From JBBQWZ01 sp038210135 (GTDB lineage: Bacteria; Acidobacteriota; Terriglobia; Bryobacterales; Bryobacteraceae): 64,000 nucleotides of DNA. The DNA lies in NCBI GenBank assembly GCA_038210135.1, contig JBBQWZ010000015.1, positions 1 through 64,000 on the forward strand. The letters are read 5' to 3'. Below the pieces are notes generated by a model, which saw only the letters and a list, made by a program, of their open reading frames with translations, did not search any database and was not told where the DNA came from. Position 1 is the first letter of the stretch, and every line of letters starts with the position of its first letter. The translations under genes and the position numbers were made by a program. Of the stretch, positions 26,665-36,202 are shown piece after piece.

Positions 26665-26750
26665 CGATCGTTCGAACCCCGGTGCACTAGGTGAAGGCTA
26701 ACATGGCGCACCCGGCGAAGTCGCAGGAAACGCCGCCACCAAGAACATAA

Positions 26751-26815
26751 CGCCCGCGGCACGGTCTCCAGTCCAGGGATTGAAGTCCTGGAGTCGAGAC
26801 CGGGCCGCGGGGCGC
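26751..26815. repeat. Long imperfect inverted repeat (hairpin) downstream of a lipoprotein gene
   Basis: The left arm (26751-26780) and right arm (26786-26815) pair through CGCCCGCGGC with GCCGCGGGGCG, then GGTCTC with GAGACC and TCCAGGGA with TCCTGGA, around a short loop 'ttgaag'. It begins 7 bp from the 3' end of the minus-strand lipoprotein gene. It lacks a T-run, so it may be a Rho-independent-like stabilising hairpin or a REP element. Confidence 0.65.
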
Positions 26816-26821
26816 TATGAA

Positions 26822-27412
26822 TCAGGCGGCTTTGAAGTCCACGACTTCGGTGGTGGTTTCCATGTTGGCTGTGCCTTTGGTTGAGGAAACCGACTTCACG
26901 ACGAAGCCGGGAACTTCTTCCGACATCCAGGACTTGGTGGTCACTTTGTTGCCATTCGATTCCATTTCGATCTCGGTCCACTTGCAATTCATGCTCTTGC
27001 CGGCGACGGTGATGGTCTCGGTTCCGGTCTTGGGAGTGACTCCGGCGGGCGTCGCGGCACTGGGCTTAACGGTGACGGTCAGCGGAAGCTCGGTTTTCGT
27101 TTTCGACTTCTGTCCCATCACTGTCATTTCGGTTTCGAGGGTGGCCTTATCGGCGCTGAGATCGACCAGCGTCATCTTCATTTCGGTCGCGGTGGTGTTC
27201 TTCTTGCCGGCCATTTCCATGACGGTGCTGGTCTTCATGGCGACATACGATCCCACTTTGAAGCTGCTCCAGGGATGCTTTGGGGCCGCCGGCTTGGTCT
27301 CTGTAGCGGTGGGCTTGGTCTCGGGCTTGGCCGGATCCGTCGCAGCCGACTCCGTCTTCGAGCAACCCACGGTCAAGGCGCACAGCGCCAGTACAATCCA
27401 AACGTTCTTCAT
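26822..27412 (-). CDS. Putative lipoprotein of unknown function
   Basis: 196 residues from the ATG at 27412, chosen because GGAGGAAAG lies just before it and a lipoprotein signal follows ('KNVWIVLALCALTVGCSKTE', lipobox TVGC). A Thr/Pro/Lys/Glu-rich linker (residues 20-45) leads to a beta-rich domain with many Lys/Thr/Met alternations ('SFKVGSYVAMKTSTVMEM', 'KATLETEMTVMGQKSKTKTELPLTV', 'TKSWMSEEVPGFVVKSVSS'). This resembles the outer-membrane-tethered beta-sandwich proteins common in acidobacteria, but no named family is recognised. Confidence 0.75.
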   Translation of the reverse strand: MKNVWIVLALCALTVGCSKTESAATDPAKPETKPTATETKPAAPKHPWSSFKVGSYVAMKTSTVMEMAGKKNTTATEMKMTLVDLSADKATLETEMTVMGQKSKTKTELPLTVTVKPSAATPAGVTPKTGTETITVAGKSMNCKWTEIEMESNGNKVTTKSWMSEEVPGFVVKSVSSTKGTANMETTTEVVDFKAA

Positions 27413-27699
27413 TCTTTCCTCCGACATTTTTTCTGAATTTCCGCGAGCGAGTATGGCGCCCTTTGTCAGCAGAGCCGGAAGCCGGGAATTTATTCCCAGT
27501 CTCGCTACCGCGCGGATCTGCCTTCACACAGTAAGGCGCAAGAAGAGGTCGAAACTGATAACGCCAAGTAAATTTTTTTTCCACGCCCCGAGCAAAGGGC
27601 GAGGGAACCTAAGAGCTCGCTTGGGGCACGCGTGATACCCAAGGCACCGACGCCCCGAGTCCAGGCCAGGCATTCGGCGCGCCTGGTGGGGGGGAGGAC

Positions 27700-29295
27700 C
27701 TACGGGTGCCGCTCCGCGACAAAAAGCGAAGTTAGCGAATCGCGATAGACCTCTTTGAACACCGGCGAGGATCCAAGATACGCATCGAGATGGGGGTTCT
27801 TGGCGCGGTCGACGATCACGTAGCCGGCGTGGAAGTCTTCCGTGATGGCTGCGGATATGGACTTCGAAACAGCCTTGCAGAATGGCTGGTCGCAGGTGAC
27901 GGGTTCATCGTTTGAGATGTGCCGCCAAAGCCAATACCGGCCGGCATCCATCAGGTACATAAACGTCGGATCGATGCCCACGATGTACTGGTCCCGGGAG
28001 TTGAGGTAATACAGAAAGTGATAAACGCCCCAGTGGGTATTAAAAATGAGACTGGGGGATGGCTGCCGCAGAAGATAGTCCGAAATGCCCTTGAACTTCA
28101 TCGGCGTAGGAGCCACAATCACCTGCCGCCACGTCGTAAAGGCGTTCAGCGAGCAGAAGAAAAAAGCAAAGAACGCGATGTATTTCGCGTCATTGGCTCT
28201 TGCCACCAGCCAGTCGGACAAAACCGCGGCCGCGAAAACCAGAGCGAGCGGAATGAAGTAGTCGAACATGCGCGCCATGCGCAGGCTGACGAGCAGGGTC
28301 AACGTCGCCATGGTGAATAGCAGGAGCGCGTCGGAACCTGGGATGCCGCGCCGCCGCATCCAAAAGAGGCGTATCGAAGCGGAGACGTACAACACCATGA
28401 CGGGGAACGAACTGACAATCCACCAGATGCTGAGCGGCTCGAGTTCACCGCCGACGTCGAGATCATTCGTGGTCCCTACCGTGATGGGAGCGATGGTTTG
28501 GACCCCGTAGAAGTGAAGGTTTTCGGGGAAGTAGGGGTTGAGTGCGGCGCCGATACAGAGACCGAGCAGGCAGGATCCGGCGAGCACGGCAGAGCGGCGA
28601 TCGCGACGGAATAGCAGGGAAACAAAGACCGGTAGAGCTACCAGAAACACAATCGAGTAACAGAGCGCATGAATGATGGAGACGGCGAAGATGCCCCAGC
28701 CGCTTCGGCGCAAAGTGAACAAGGTGGCTGTGAGGACCAGCAGAATCGAGAACAGGAACGGCCTGCAAAAGAGTGCGCGGTAGAGGACGATGCCGCTCCC
28801 GAAGGTGGCGACGAAGACCCATCCAAGCTTCCAGGTGACTTGGCTTTTCTCGAACAGCGCGAGAAGAACATAGGCGATGCCGGCGCACACCGCCGACGTG
28901 AGGATCTTGGTACCGGTAATCATGCCGAACGCCACGGTCAGCGGCGCGAGGAGAAGGTGATATCCGAACCAGCCGTCGATCGGCTTTGGCCAGAAATATT
29001 GGAGATGCCAAGGATCGGCGAGGGCGGCACGGCCCTCGGTCGCCAGACGATGCGCAAACTTCACATGACGCCATCCGTCGTCACCGCCTGGGATCCAAGG
29101 GGTGCAGAGAAGAAGCAGGTAGGCGCCGATTCCGAACAGGCAACTGACTGCCAGTTTGGAGGTCCATGTCGAGCAACCAGGGAATTCTGTGATCCAGCGG
29201 TAGTGACCTTGCGAAGGCGACGGGTTGGATTTCATCGCGTTGGGCATCGGGAGGTTCGCAGCGGTCGAGAGAAACGCCAGGTTCTGGAGGACCAT
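27700..29295 (-). CDS. Polytopic membrane protein (glycosyltransferase-like)
   Basis: Up to 531 residues; the true start may be one of the ATGs near 29247 or 29235, because the first 20 codons lack a ribosome binding site. It has about 11 membrane helices, an acidic first exported loop ('PWIPGGDDGWRHVKFAHRLA' then 'LADPWHLQYFWPKPIDGW') and a C-terminal soluble part ('NTHWGVYHFLYYLNSRDQYIVGIDPTFMYLMD'). The Asp-rich loop and topology fit GT-C glycosyltransferases. It and the 24838-26664 protein are distant in sequence but similar in plan and flank a lipoprotein gene, so an envelope glycosylation role for the locus is possible. Confidence 0.6.
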   Translation of the reverse strand: MVLQNLAFLSTAANLPMPNAMKSNPSPSQGHYRWITEFPGCSTWTSKLAVSCLFGIGAYLLLLCTPWIPGGDDGWRHVKFAHRLATEGRAALADPWHLQYFWPKPIDGWFGYHLLLAPLTVAFGMITGTKILTSAVCAGIAYVLLALFEKSQVTWKLGWVFVATFGSGIVLYRALFCRPFLFSILLVLTATLFTLRRSGWGIFAVSIIHALCYSIVFLVALPVFVSLLFRRDRRSAVLAGSCLLGLCIGAALNPYFPENLHFYGVQTIAPITVGTTNDLDVGGELEPLSIWWIVSSFPVMVLYVSASIRLFWMRRRGIPGSDALLLFTMATLTLLVSLRMARMFDYFIPLALVFAAAVLSDWLVARANDAKYIAFFAFFFCSLNAFTTWRQVIVAPTPMKFKGISDYLLRQPSPSLIFNTHWGVYHFLYYLNSRDQYIVGIDPTFMYLMDAGRYWLWRHISNDEPVTCDQPFCKAVSKSISAAITEDFHAGYVIVDRAKNPHLDAYLGSSPVFKEVYRDSLTSLFVAERHP

Positions 29296-29528
29296 CGACC
29301 GAAAAGGGCCGCGGCTTTATATCTATCGTGTTCGCAAGGCTTTCCGCAGCCAGCAACCTTGTCTTTCACCCCCGTCCCCGGAGGGACACAAGTGCGAACA
29401 CGGTCATCGAATTGGCCGGTCGCAATTCCACTCACGCCAGAAGTGACGAGGGGACGGAACTACTTGTTCGCGGCGGCGGCAATGCCCTCAATTTGTCTCC
29501 TTGACAGCCGATAAGAGGCTTGAACAGC

Positions 29529-31358
29529 ATGCTGCGTTTAACTGAAAACCCGTCCCTAGTGGCCGGACTGCCGGAATCGGCGCGTCTGCAATTGGCGAAC
29601 GAGTATTGCCGCGATCAGGCGGTGCGGCTGGTGAATGCGGTTTACATCTATCCGTCAATGCTGCTGGTGATGTGGCTGACGACCGACTATCCGGCACAGC
29701 ATGCGGAGTTCTTCTATTGGAACGCGTTGTCGATTTGTTGCGGCCTGGCCATCCGCGTCTGGCTTTTGCTTTGGCGGGTGAAGCTTTGCGCGCGGTCGCG
29801 TGAAGCTTGGCTGAAAGGCGCCGCGCTCTCCATCGTCATGGTGACCGCTCCGGCCGGTTTGTTTCTGGCTCATGCCCTGCACAACTATGGATTATCCCAC
29901 TGGAATTTCACCGTAATGCTGATCTGGACCACCGGCTTAGCCTCGGCTTCGGTGGTTAGCTTTACTCCCAGTAACAAGATGTTCAACCTGCATGTGTTGC
30001 TCATTTTGCCCGGTGCGGTGGTAGTCGCCCTGATGCAAGGGGGGCCACGTGCCTACTCCTATGCCCTTGCCAATTTTCTGCTGTGTGGCTTCCTTGTGAT
30101 CAATGGCCGCCGTCTCTTTCTGGCCTATTGGCACCAAATGTTGGATCGGATCCTCAAAACAGAACGCAACCAGGAACTGCAACTCGCCAAGCAGGCGGCC
30201 GAAAACGCCAGCCGCGCCAAGAGCCAGTTTCTCGCCAACATGAGCCACGAAATCCGAACGCCGATGCACGGCATTCTTGGCATGGCGGAGTTGACCCTGG
30301 CCACCCGCCTTTCGGGCGAGCAGCGCGACTACGTGGAGACGATGCACGACTCCGCCGTAAACCTGCTGCAGGTGCTCAATGACGTGCTCGACCTTTCGAA
30401 GATCGAAGCCGGGAAAGTGGAAATCGAATGCCGGCCGGTCTCGGCGGCGACCGTGGTCGAGGAAGCCGTGCGCACGATGGCCGCGCGGGCGGAAATCAAG
30501 GGTATCCAGTTGCGAAGCCAGATCGACGCCCCGGGGCTGGTCCTGGGCGATGCCGCGCGATTGCGGCAGGTCCTGTTGAATCTGGTGGGCAACGCCGTCA
30601 AGTTCACCACCCAGGGTTCGGTGACGGTATCGGTGCATTCCCGCGAACAACAACCTGGCCGCGCCTTGCTGGAATTCGCCGTGAAGGATACCGGGCCCGG
30701 CATTGCTCCGGAAAAGCAGAAGATCATTTTTGAAGCTTTCGCGCAGGCGGACAATTCCGTCACGCGGCAGTTCGGTGGAACGGGACTGGGCCTCTCCATC
30801 TCGGCTCAACTCGTCGAGCTCATGGGGGGGCGAATTCAGGTGCAGAGCCGGGTCGGCGAAGGAAGCTGCTTCTCGTTCAGCATCCTCGCGCCAGTCGCCG
30901 AAGTGGCCGTGGTGGCCACCCAGCACGCGACCTTTGAAGAGCAGCCGCTACCCATGCGGATTCTGCTGGCGGAAGACAACGTTGTCAACCAGAAGCTGGC
31001 GCTGATGCTACTCACCCGCCTTGGCCATTGCGTTGTCGTGGCCGGCGACGGGCAAACGGCGGTTGATCGTTACCGCGACCAAGCCTTCGATCTCATTTTG
31101 ATGGACAACCAGATGCCGATTCTCGATGGGGCCGGCGCGACGCAACAGATTCGCCGCATCGAAGCCGAAGAGCGCCGCGCTCATACCCCTATCGTCGCCC
31201 TGACAGCCAGCGCCATGGCCGGCGACCGTGAACGCTTCCTCGCCGCCGGCATGGATGACTATCTTTCGAAACCCTTCCAGTCCGCCGAACTCACCGCTTT
31301 GACCCGAAAATATGCACCCGCGCTGGCCAATCCACGCGAACCGGCGGTGCGGTGTTAG
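29529..31358 (+). CDS. Membrane hybrid histidine kinase with receiver domain
   Basis: 609 residues from the ATG at 29529 (a TTG three codons earlier is possible). Residues 30-190 hold about six membrane helices with no recognisable extracytoplasmic sensor. A coiled coil leads into the HisKA domain, 'FLANMSHEIRTPMHGILGMAEL' (phospho-His), then the HATPase boxes 'RLRQVLLNLVGNAVKFT', 'DTGPGIAPEKQ', 'IFEAFAQAD' and 'GGTGLGLSIS'. The C-terminal receiver has 'ILLAEDNVVNQKLAL', the phospho-acceptor in 'DLILMDNQMPILDG' and the Lys in 'DDYLSKPF'. No response regulator is adjacent; output probably passes through an HPt protein elsewhere. Confidence 0.93.
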   Translation: MLRLTENPSLVAGLPESARLQLANEYCRDQAVRLVNAVYIYPSMLLVMWLTTDYPAQHAEFFYWNALSICCGLAIRVWLLLWRVKLCARSREAWLKGAALSIVMVTAPAGLFLAHALHNYGLSHWNFTVMLIWTTGLASASVVSFTPSNKMFNLHVLLILPGAVVVALMQGGPRAYSYALANFLLCGFLVINGRRLFLAYWHQMLDRILKTERNQELQLAKQAAENASRAKSQFLANMSHEIRTPMHGILGMAELTLATRLSGEQRDYVETMHDSAVNLLQVLNDVLDLSKIEAGKVEIECRPVSAATVVEEAVRTMAARAEIKGIQLRSQIDAPGLVLGDAARLRQVLLNLVGNAVKFTTQGSVTVSVHSREQQPGRALLEFAVKDTGPGIAPEKQKIIFEAFAQADNSVTRQFGGTGLGLSISAQLVELMGGRIQVQSRVGEGSCFSFSILAPVAEVAVVATQHATFEEQPLPMRILLAEDNVVNQKLALMLLTRLGHCVVVAGDGQTAVDRYRDQAFDLILMDNQMPILDGAGATQQIRRIEAEERRAHTPIVALTASAMAGDRERFLAAGMDDYLSKPFQSAELTALTRKYAPALANPREPAVRC

Positions 31359-31438
31359 ATGGTCCTCGAGGAGCCTTGCCCCCAAGCTGATCCGCAGCGA
31401 AATAAACACTAGACTGCTAGACTGTTCCAGACCTATTC

Positions 31439-34400
31439 ATGTCAAAAGTCATCTTCTCCTTTCTCTGTGCCGCGTCGTTCGCCTTCGCACAGACCACCAC
31501 CATCGACTCCATTGAGATCAACCAAGGCATCGGCAAGCAACTCAACGGAGCGGCAAGCTTTGTAGCAGGAAAGACAACCGCCGTCCGTGCGTTCCTCACG
31601 ACACCGGGCGCCGTGGATGCGTCTCAGACCCGCGCCGTCATCGTGCGCGACGGAACCACTGTCGCCACGCTGACGCCGCAGAACTACGATCAGCCGACGG
31701 GCGTGGTTGATTTTCTGTGTCCCTCGCTCGACGCCTGCGGCAGTTGGGCGGCTGGATCCTACGTGTTCAACGTCACGGTGAATGGCGCCAGCAAGTCCAC
31801 GCAGGGAACCACCCTCGCCTTCGTCGAAAGGAAGAAGCTTCGCGTGCTCGCCCGCGCGGTGAGAGTCAGCTTCAGCGGAACCGTCAAATCGGTTCCCGAC
31901 CAGTCCTGGAAAATGTTCTGGACCTTCACCCGCGCCGTCTACCCGATACCGGACAACGGTCTGACTTGGGTCACTCAAGATGAAATGGACCTCTCGAACC
32001 TCAACCTCGACACGACCGAGGGAGGCCGCGCCCTCTGGCAGGCTTTGACCGATTTGCAGCCTAAAGAGTGCGCCGTGAATCCGAAAGGCCCCACCTGTTT
32101 CGACCTCATCGTGGGCTTCATTGGACAGAATCCGAAGGATCCGGAGACCGGTAGCTCGCTGGCGGGATTCACGTACGGCAGGCCCACCAGCATTGTGGTG
32201 GCAACCGATCCTGACGCCGCCGCCAGCGTCGCGCACGAGATTGCGCACACCTTCGGCATCGGCGATACCTATAATGCCGGCAGCATCAACTGCGTGGTGA
32301 ATCCGGCACCGGATGCATTTGCCGGTCAGGATTTCACCGATCCGACGAAGCCCGCGAAGTGCACGGCGGGCCGTTTGGCGTACGCGCCTTCAAACTCCGG
32401 AACGCTGGTGCCGGCTTCCTCGAATCCTTACGAAGTCGGGGGCCGCGGCGCGCTGCCGGACATGGTGGACTACATGGGTTCTGGAACTACGCTGGCTCCC
32501 AAGGAAGTGATCTGGACGTCGCCCGACGCTTATCAGAAGTTGTTCACCGGCCTGGTTCCGGACTCCCCGGCGACGCAGAGAGCGCAAGCGGCAGCCCGGC
32601 TGGCGACACCGGTGCCGGTGGCTGACTTCTCCGGTTATGTGGACGCGGCGGGGAACGTGACGCTGATTCCGTGGAAGACGTTCACATCCGCCGACCCGCT
32701 GCCGTCAATCACCGGCGCTTACACGGTGCGGGCGGTGGACTCGACTGGCACTGTGCTCGCGACCCAGGGCTTCGATGTTCAGTTCTACGTGCGGTCGAAT
32801 CCGCCGAAGACGGTGAAGCTGGCTCCGTTTGAGGGTTCGATTGCTTTTCCGGCGAACACGGCGAAGTTTCAAATTCTGAAAGGGACGTCGGTTCTCAAGG
32901 AACTCATCGTCAGCAAGAACGCTCCGGTGGTGAATTCGGTTCTGATCACGCAGCCATCGAGCGGCACCATTGTCGCCAACGGAACCATCACCTGGACGGC
33001 GAGCGACGCGGACGGCGACAAGCTCACCTACGACGTGTACTACGACCCCGATATGACGAATCCGGATGGCGACGTCGAGCTGTTGGCTTCGAACGTCACC
33101 GGCACTTTTCTGACGTACGACTTCAGCAAGCTGCCGGGTGGGAATCACGCCGGCATCCTGGTCGAGGCGAACGATGGATTGATGATCGGCTTCCGCGCCA
33201 GCGCCGAGTTCAAGGTTCCCTTCAAGCGGCCGGAAGTGATGATCGAGCCGCTGCAGAAAGGGCCGGATTTCTCGACCGCCGATGCGATTACGCTGTCGGG
33301 CTTCGCGTTCGACGCGCAGGACGAATTGGTGGACGCGGGTTCGCTGGTGTGGTCGTCGAGCATCTCCGGCCGCCTGGGCACGGGAGAGACGCTGAGCGTT
33401 AAGCTGCCGGCCGGCGAGCACCTGGTGACGCTGACCGCCACGAACAAGGCGGGTTTGTCGTCGAGCGCAACCTTGACGGTCCGGGTCGGCGCACGGAGCG
33501 CCGTCTTCGCTACGACGCCACAAATTACGGCCACCACGCTCACGAACACCTTCGGTTCCTCGACGGTTTCGGCGCAGATCGCCGCCGGAGCCCTTTCGAG
33601 CCCCGCAAAGGTTTCCTTAGACAACACGGCGAGCCCCGCGAACGCTGTCGCGCCCGCGGGTCTTTTCTTTGCCGGCTTTAATTTCGATCTTGCCATCGCA
33701 CCGACGGAGGGTGCTGCCGTAACCACGCTACCGGCTGGCATCACTCTAAACATTGGCTACAGCGCGGCTGGTGACGCCACCACGATCCGGCTGTTCCGCT
33801 GGGATGCGGCGACGTCGAAGTGGATCGACGCGGCGACCGAATGCCAGCCTGCTTCGACTTATGACCGCAGCGTCGCGGGCAAGATCGGAGTCAAGGTCTG
33901 CCGCACTGGCAGCTTCGCGCTCGCTGGAATTATCCAGCCCGCCGCACGCACCGGCGGCGTCACAAACGGCGCGAGCGGCTTGGCCTCCGCCATTTCGCCC
34001 GGCGCCTTCGTCTCGATCTATGGATCGAATCTTTCGGTTGCCACCGTGCAGAACGATGGCGCATCCCTCGCCAACAAACTGAGCGGAGTCAGCGTCACGG
34101 TGAACGGCACCTTGGCCGCTCCGCTTTACTATGTGAGTCCCGGCCAGCTGAACATCCAGCTCCCCTTCGAAACGCCGCTCGGCGCTGCCACGCTGACGGT
34201 GACACGCGATGGACTCACCGGTCCCGCGATTGCGTTCAACGTGATCGCCGCGGGGCCTGGAATTCTGGTGTTCGGCGACAACCGCGCCGTCGCGGTGAAC
34301 GTGGATAACGGCCTAGTCAACACCGCGCAGAATCCGGCGAAGGTGGGTTCGTTCCTCACGCTGTACATGACCGGGCAGGGCGCGCTCGACCGCGCCATTG

Positions 34401-34630
34401 CCACCGGACAGCCGGCTCCGTTGTCGCCGACCGTCAACGTACTCGCGAAAGTGACGGCCACCATTGGCGGCGTCGACGCGCTTGTTACGTTTGCGGGAAT
34501 GGCGCCGACCTTCGTCGGACTTACGCAGGTGAACATGGTGGTTCCGGCGGTCGCGGGGGGCGATCAACCGCTGCGGGTGACCATCGGGGGGACGCTTAGC
34601 AATTCGGCGTTGCTCACGGTGCAGCCGTAG
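31439..34630 (+). CDS. Secreted metzincin-like protein with TIGR03437 C-terminal domain
   Basis: 1063 residues. Signal peptide at residues 1-17 ('SKVIFSFLCAASFAFAQ'). At residues 266-276 lies HEIAHTFGIGD, an HExxHxxGxxD zinc-metallopeptidase site with Asp as the third ligand, as in some metzincins; 'MVDYMGSG' after it resembles a Met-turn. Ig/cadherin-like repeats follow ('SGTIVANGTITWTASDADGDKLTYDVYYD'). The last ~240 residues are the TIGR03437 domain ('GGVTNGASG', 'SPGAFVSIYGSNLS', 'LYYVSPGQLNIQLPFETP', 'VGSFLTLYMTGQGAL', 'GLTQVNMVVP'), nearly restricted to Solibacter-type acidobacteria. It is probably surface-exposed or released and proteolytic. Confidence 0.85.
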   Translation: MSKVIFSFLCAASFAFAQTTTIDSIEINQGIGKQLNGAASFVAGKTTAVRAFLTTPGAVDASQTRAVIVRDGTTVATLTPQNYDQPTGVVDFLCPSLDACGSWAAGSYVFNVTVNGASKSTQGTTLAFVERKKLRVLARAVRVSFSGTVKSVPDQSWKMFWTFTRAVYPIPDNGLTWVTQDEMDLSNLNLDTTEGGRALWQALTDLQPKECAVNPKGPTCFDLIVGFIGQNPKDPETGSSLAGFTYGRPTSIVVATDPDAAASVAHEIAHTFGIGDTYNAGSINCVVNPAPDAFAGQDFTDPTKPAKCTAGRLAYAPSNSGTLVPASSNPYEVGGRGALPDMVDYMGSGTTLAPKEVIWTSPDAYQKLFTGLVPDSPATQRAQAAARLATPVPVADFSGYVDAAGNVTLIPWKTFTSADPLPSITGAYTVRAVDSTGTVLATQGFDVQFYVRSNPPKTVKLAPFEGSIAFPANTAKFQILKGTSVLKELIVSKNAPVVNSVLITQPSSGTIVANGTITWTASDADGDKLTYDVYYDPDMTNPDGDVELLASNVTGTFLTYDFSKLPGGNHAGILVEANDGLMIGFRASAEFKVPFKRPEVMIEPLQKGPDFSTADAITLSGFAFDAQDELVDAGSLVWSSSISGRLGTGETLSVKLPAGEHLVTLTATNKAGLSSSATLTVRVGARSAVFATTPQITATTLTNTFGSSTVSAQIAAGALSSPAKVSLDNTASPANAVAPAGLFFAGFNFDLAIAPTEGAAVTTLPAGITLNIGYSAAGDATTIRLFRWDAATSKWIDAATECQPASTYDRSVAGKIGVKVCRTGSFALAGIIQPAARTGGVTNGASGLASAISPGAFVSIYGSNLSVATVQNDGASLANKLSGVSVTVNGTLAAPLYYVSPGQLNIQLPFETPLGAATLTVTRDGLTGPAIAFNVIAAGPGILVFGDNRAVAVNVDNGLVNTAQNPAKVGSFLTLYMTGQGALDRAIATGQPAPLSPTVNVLAKVTATIGGVDALVTFAGMAPTFVGLTQVNMVVPAVAGGDQPLRVTIGGTLSNSALLTVQP

Positions 34631-34699
34631 TTCCGCGGCATTGCTCCGATTCCGCGTTCGAACCGCATTCCATTGACGGTATGAAGAAACGGGCTCACG

Positions 34700-34742
34700 G
34701 AAAATAGAAACCCCGCCGCACCCGGAGGGCGAGTGGGCGGGG
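34700..34742 (-). terminator. Intrinsic terminator for the PQQ-propeller operon
   Basis: On the minus strand CCCCGCC (34742-34736) pairs with GGCGGGG (34717-34711) and is followed by TTTCTATTTT. It lies about 50 bp after the stop of the gene ending at 34793. A second GC-rich dyad (34760-34785) precedes it. Confidence 0.75.
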
Positions 34743-34792
34743 ATTGGATCCGCAAGTTTGGTGGGCGGGGCTTGACGGCCCCACCACCGTGG

Positions 34793-36202
34793 TTACTTCT
34801 TCTCCGCCAGGGCGTAGAGCTGGTTGCGGTTCATGATGTACAAGGCGCCGTTGGCGGGCACGGGCGTTGAGTAAACGCTCGAACCCATGTTCATTTCGGC
34901 GATCAGCTTTTTGGTTTTGCTGGCTTCGAGGACGACGACGTCTCCGTCTTCGTCTCCCAAGTACACCTTGCCGTTGATGACGATGGCGGAGCCCCAGACG
35001 GCGGCGAGCATGTCGTGGGTCCAGTAGACGTGGCCGGTTTCGGCGTCGAGGCAATGCAGGAAGCCGCTGAAGTCGGAGTAGAACAGCAGTCCGTTATAAA
35101 TAGCTCCGGTCGAGACGCTGCGGCGGATTTTATCGTAGTGGAAGATGACTCCGCTCTTGGTGATATCGCCGCGCTTGGTGGCGTCGATGGCGTACAAGTG
35201 GCCGACGCCTTCGCCGTGTTCCGGATCCTGGCCGTTGGCGATGTAGATACGGTTTTTGTAAATGATGGGCGTCGCGATGACCTCGTTGCGGGTCTTGGGC
35301 CAGACGGAATCTTTGGGATTCAGATCGAATTCCCACAGCTTTTTGCCGGTTTCGGCTTCATAGCTGCGGACCCAGCCGTCGCCTTCTCCGATGACCACCT
35401 GGACGATGTCGCCGATCTTGCCGACTGCCGGTGAGGACCACTGTCCGTGGAGAATCTTCTCGCCGACGTTGTTCACTTCCCAGGCGACCTTGCCGGTTTT
35501 CTTATCTACCGCGATCATCGACGGAGCTTTCGGCGACGGCACGTGGACGTGGCTTTCGTCCTGGCCATTCGAGGTGCTGATGTAGATCAGGTTGCCGTAG
35601 GAGGTGGGCGAGGAGTTCGCCATATTGTGCGGGCTGGCTCCGACTTCTTCCATCATGTCGAGCTTCCAAATGACTTTGGCTCCGCCGTTGCCGTCGCCTT
35701 TGGCGCTGAGGTTGACGAGCTCGGCGCGGTTCGACACGTAGTAGACGTTATCGCCTTCGACCAGCGGGGAAGAGCAGACGCCCTGGAACGGCCAGTCGTT
35801 GGCGCGGCCGGTAGAGAGTTTGTCGTTGGTGTGCTGCCAGAGAAATTTGCCATCGGATTCGCGGAAGCACATGAGGACTCCGCGATCGCCGCCTTCCTTG
35901 GGGTTACGCACCAGTTCGTTATTGGTGCCGACGTAGACCTGGCCGTTGGCGATGACGGGATTGCCGTAGCTCTGGGAGCCAAGCTGGGCGACCCACTTCA
36001 CGTTCTTGCGAGCCTTCTCAGAGACGTCCCAGGTGGTCGGGATGCCCTTCATGCTCGAGACCAGATTGCGGTCCGGCGTGCCGCCCCACATGGGCCAATC
36101 GCCTGGGTTTCCGACCGGATCGGAAGCACTGAGGAAGAAGAGTCCGCCGATGATCAGCGTGCCGATTCCGAGCGCAATGGACTTGAGAGGGAGGTTGTTC
36201 AT
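34793..36202 (-). CDS. PQQ-binding-like beta-propeller protein
   Basis: 469 residues with an N-terminal hydrophobic segment (residues 8-24) acting as signal anchor. The rest is a chain of propeller blades with the usual A-x-D-x-x-T-G-x-x-x-W pattern: 'LMCFRESDGKFLWQ', 'IAVDKKTGKVAWEV', 'RSYEAETGKKLWEFD', 'LHCLDAETGHVYWTHD', 'VVVLEASKTKK'. It begins with 'DWPMWGGTPDRNLVS', as in quinoprotein-dehydrogenase-like proteins. No calcium/PQQ catalytic Asp-Glu pair is obvious, so it may be non-enzymatic. Its ATG overlaps the upstream gene's TGA (ATGA), giving a coupled pair. Confidence 0.88.
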   Translation of the reverse strand: MNNLPLKSIALGIGTLIIGGLFFLSASDPVGNPGDWPMWGGTPDRNLVSSMKGIPTTWDVSEKARKNVKWVAQLGSQSYGNPVIANGQVYVGTNNELVRNPKEGGDRGVLMCFRESDGKFLWQHTNDKLSTGRANDWPFQGVCSSPLVEGDNVYYVSNRAELVNLSAKGDGNGGAKVIWKLDMMEEVGASPHNMANSSPTSYGNLIYISTSNGQDESHVHVPSPKAPSMIAVDKKTGKVAWEVNNVGEKILHGQWSSPAVGKIGDIVQVVIGEGDGWVRSYEAETGKKLWEFDLNPKDSVWPKTRNEVIATPIIYKNRIYIANGQDPEHGEGVGHLYAIDATKRGDITKSGVIFHYDKIRRSVSTGAIYNGLLFYSDFSGFLHCLDAETGHVYWTHDMLAAVWGSAIVINGKVYLGDEDGDVVVLEASKTKKLIAEMNMGSSVYSTPVPANGALYIMNRNQLYALAEKK

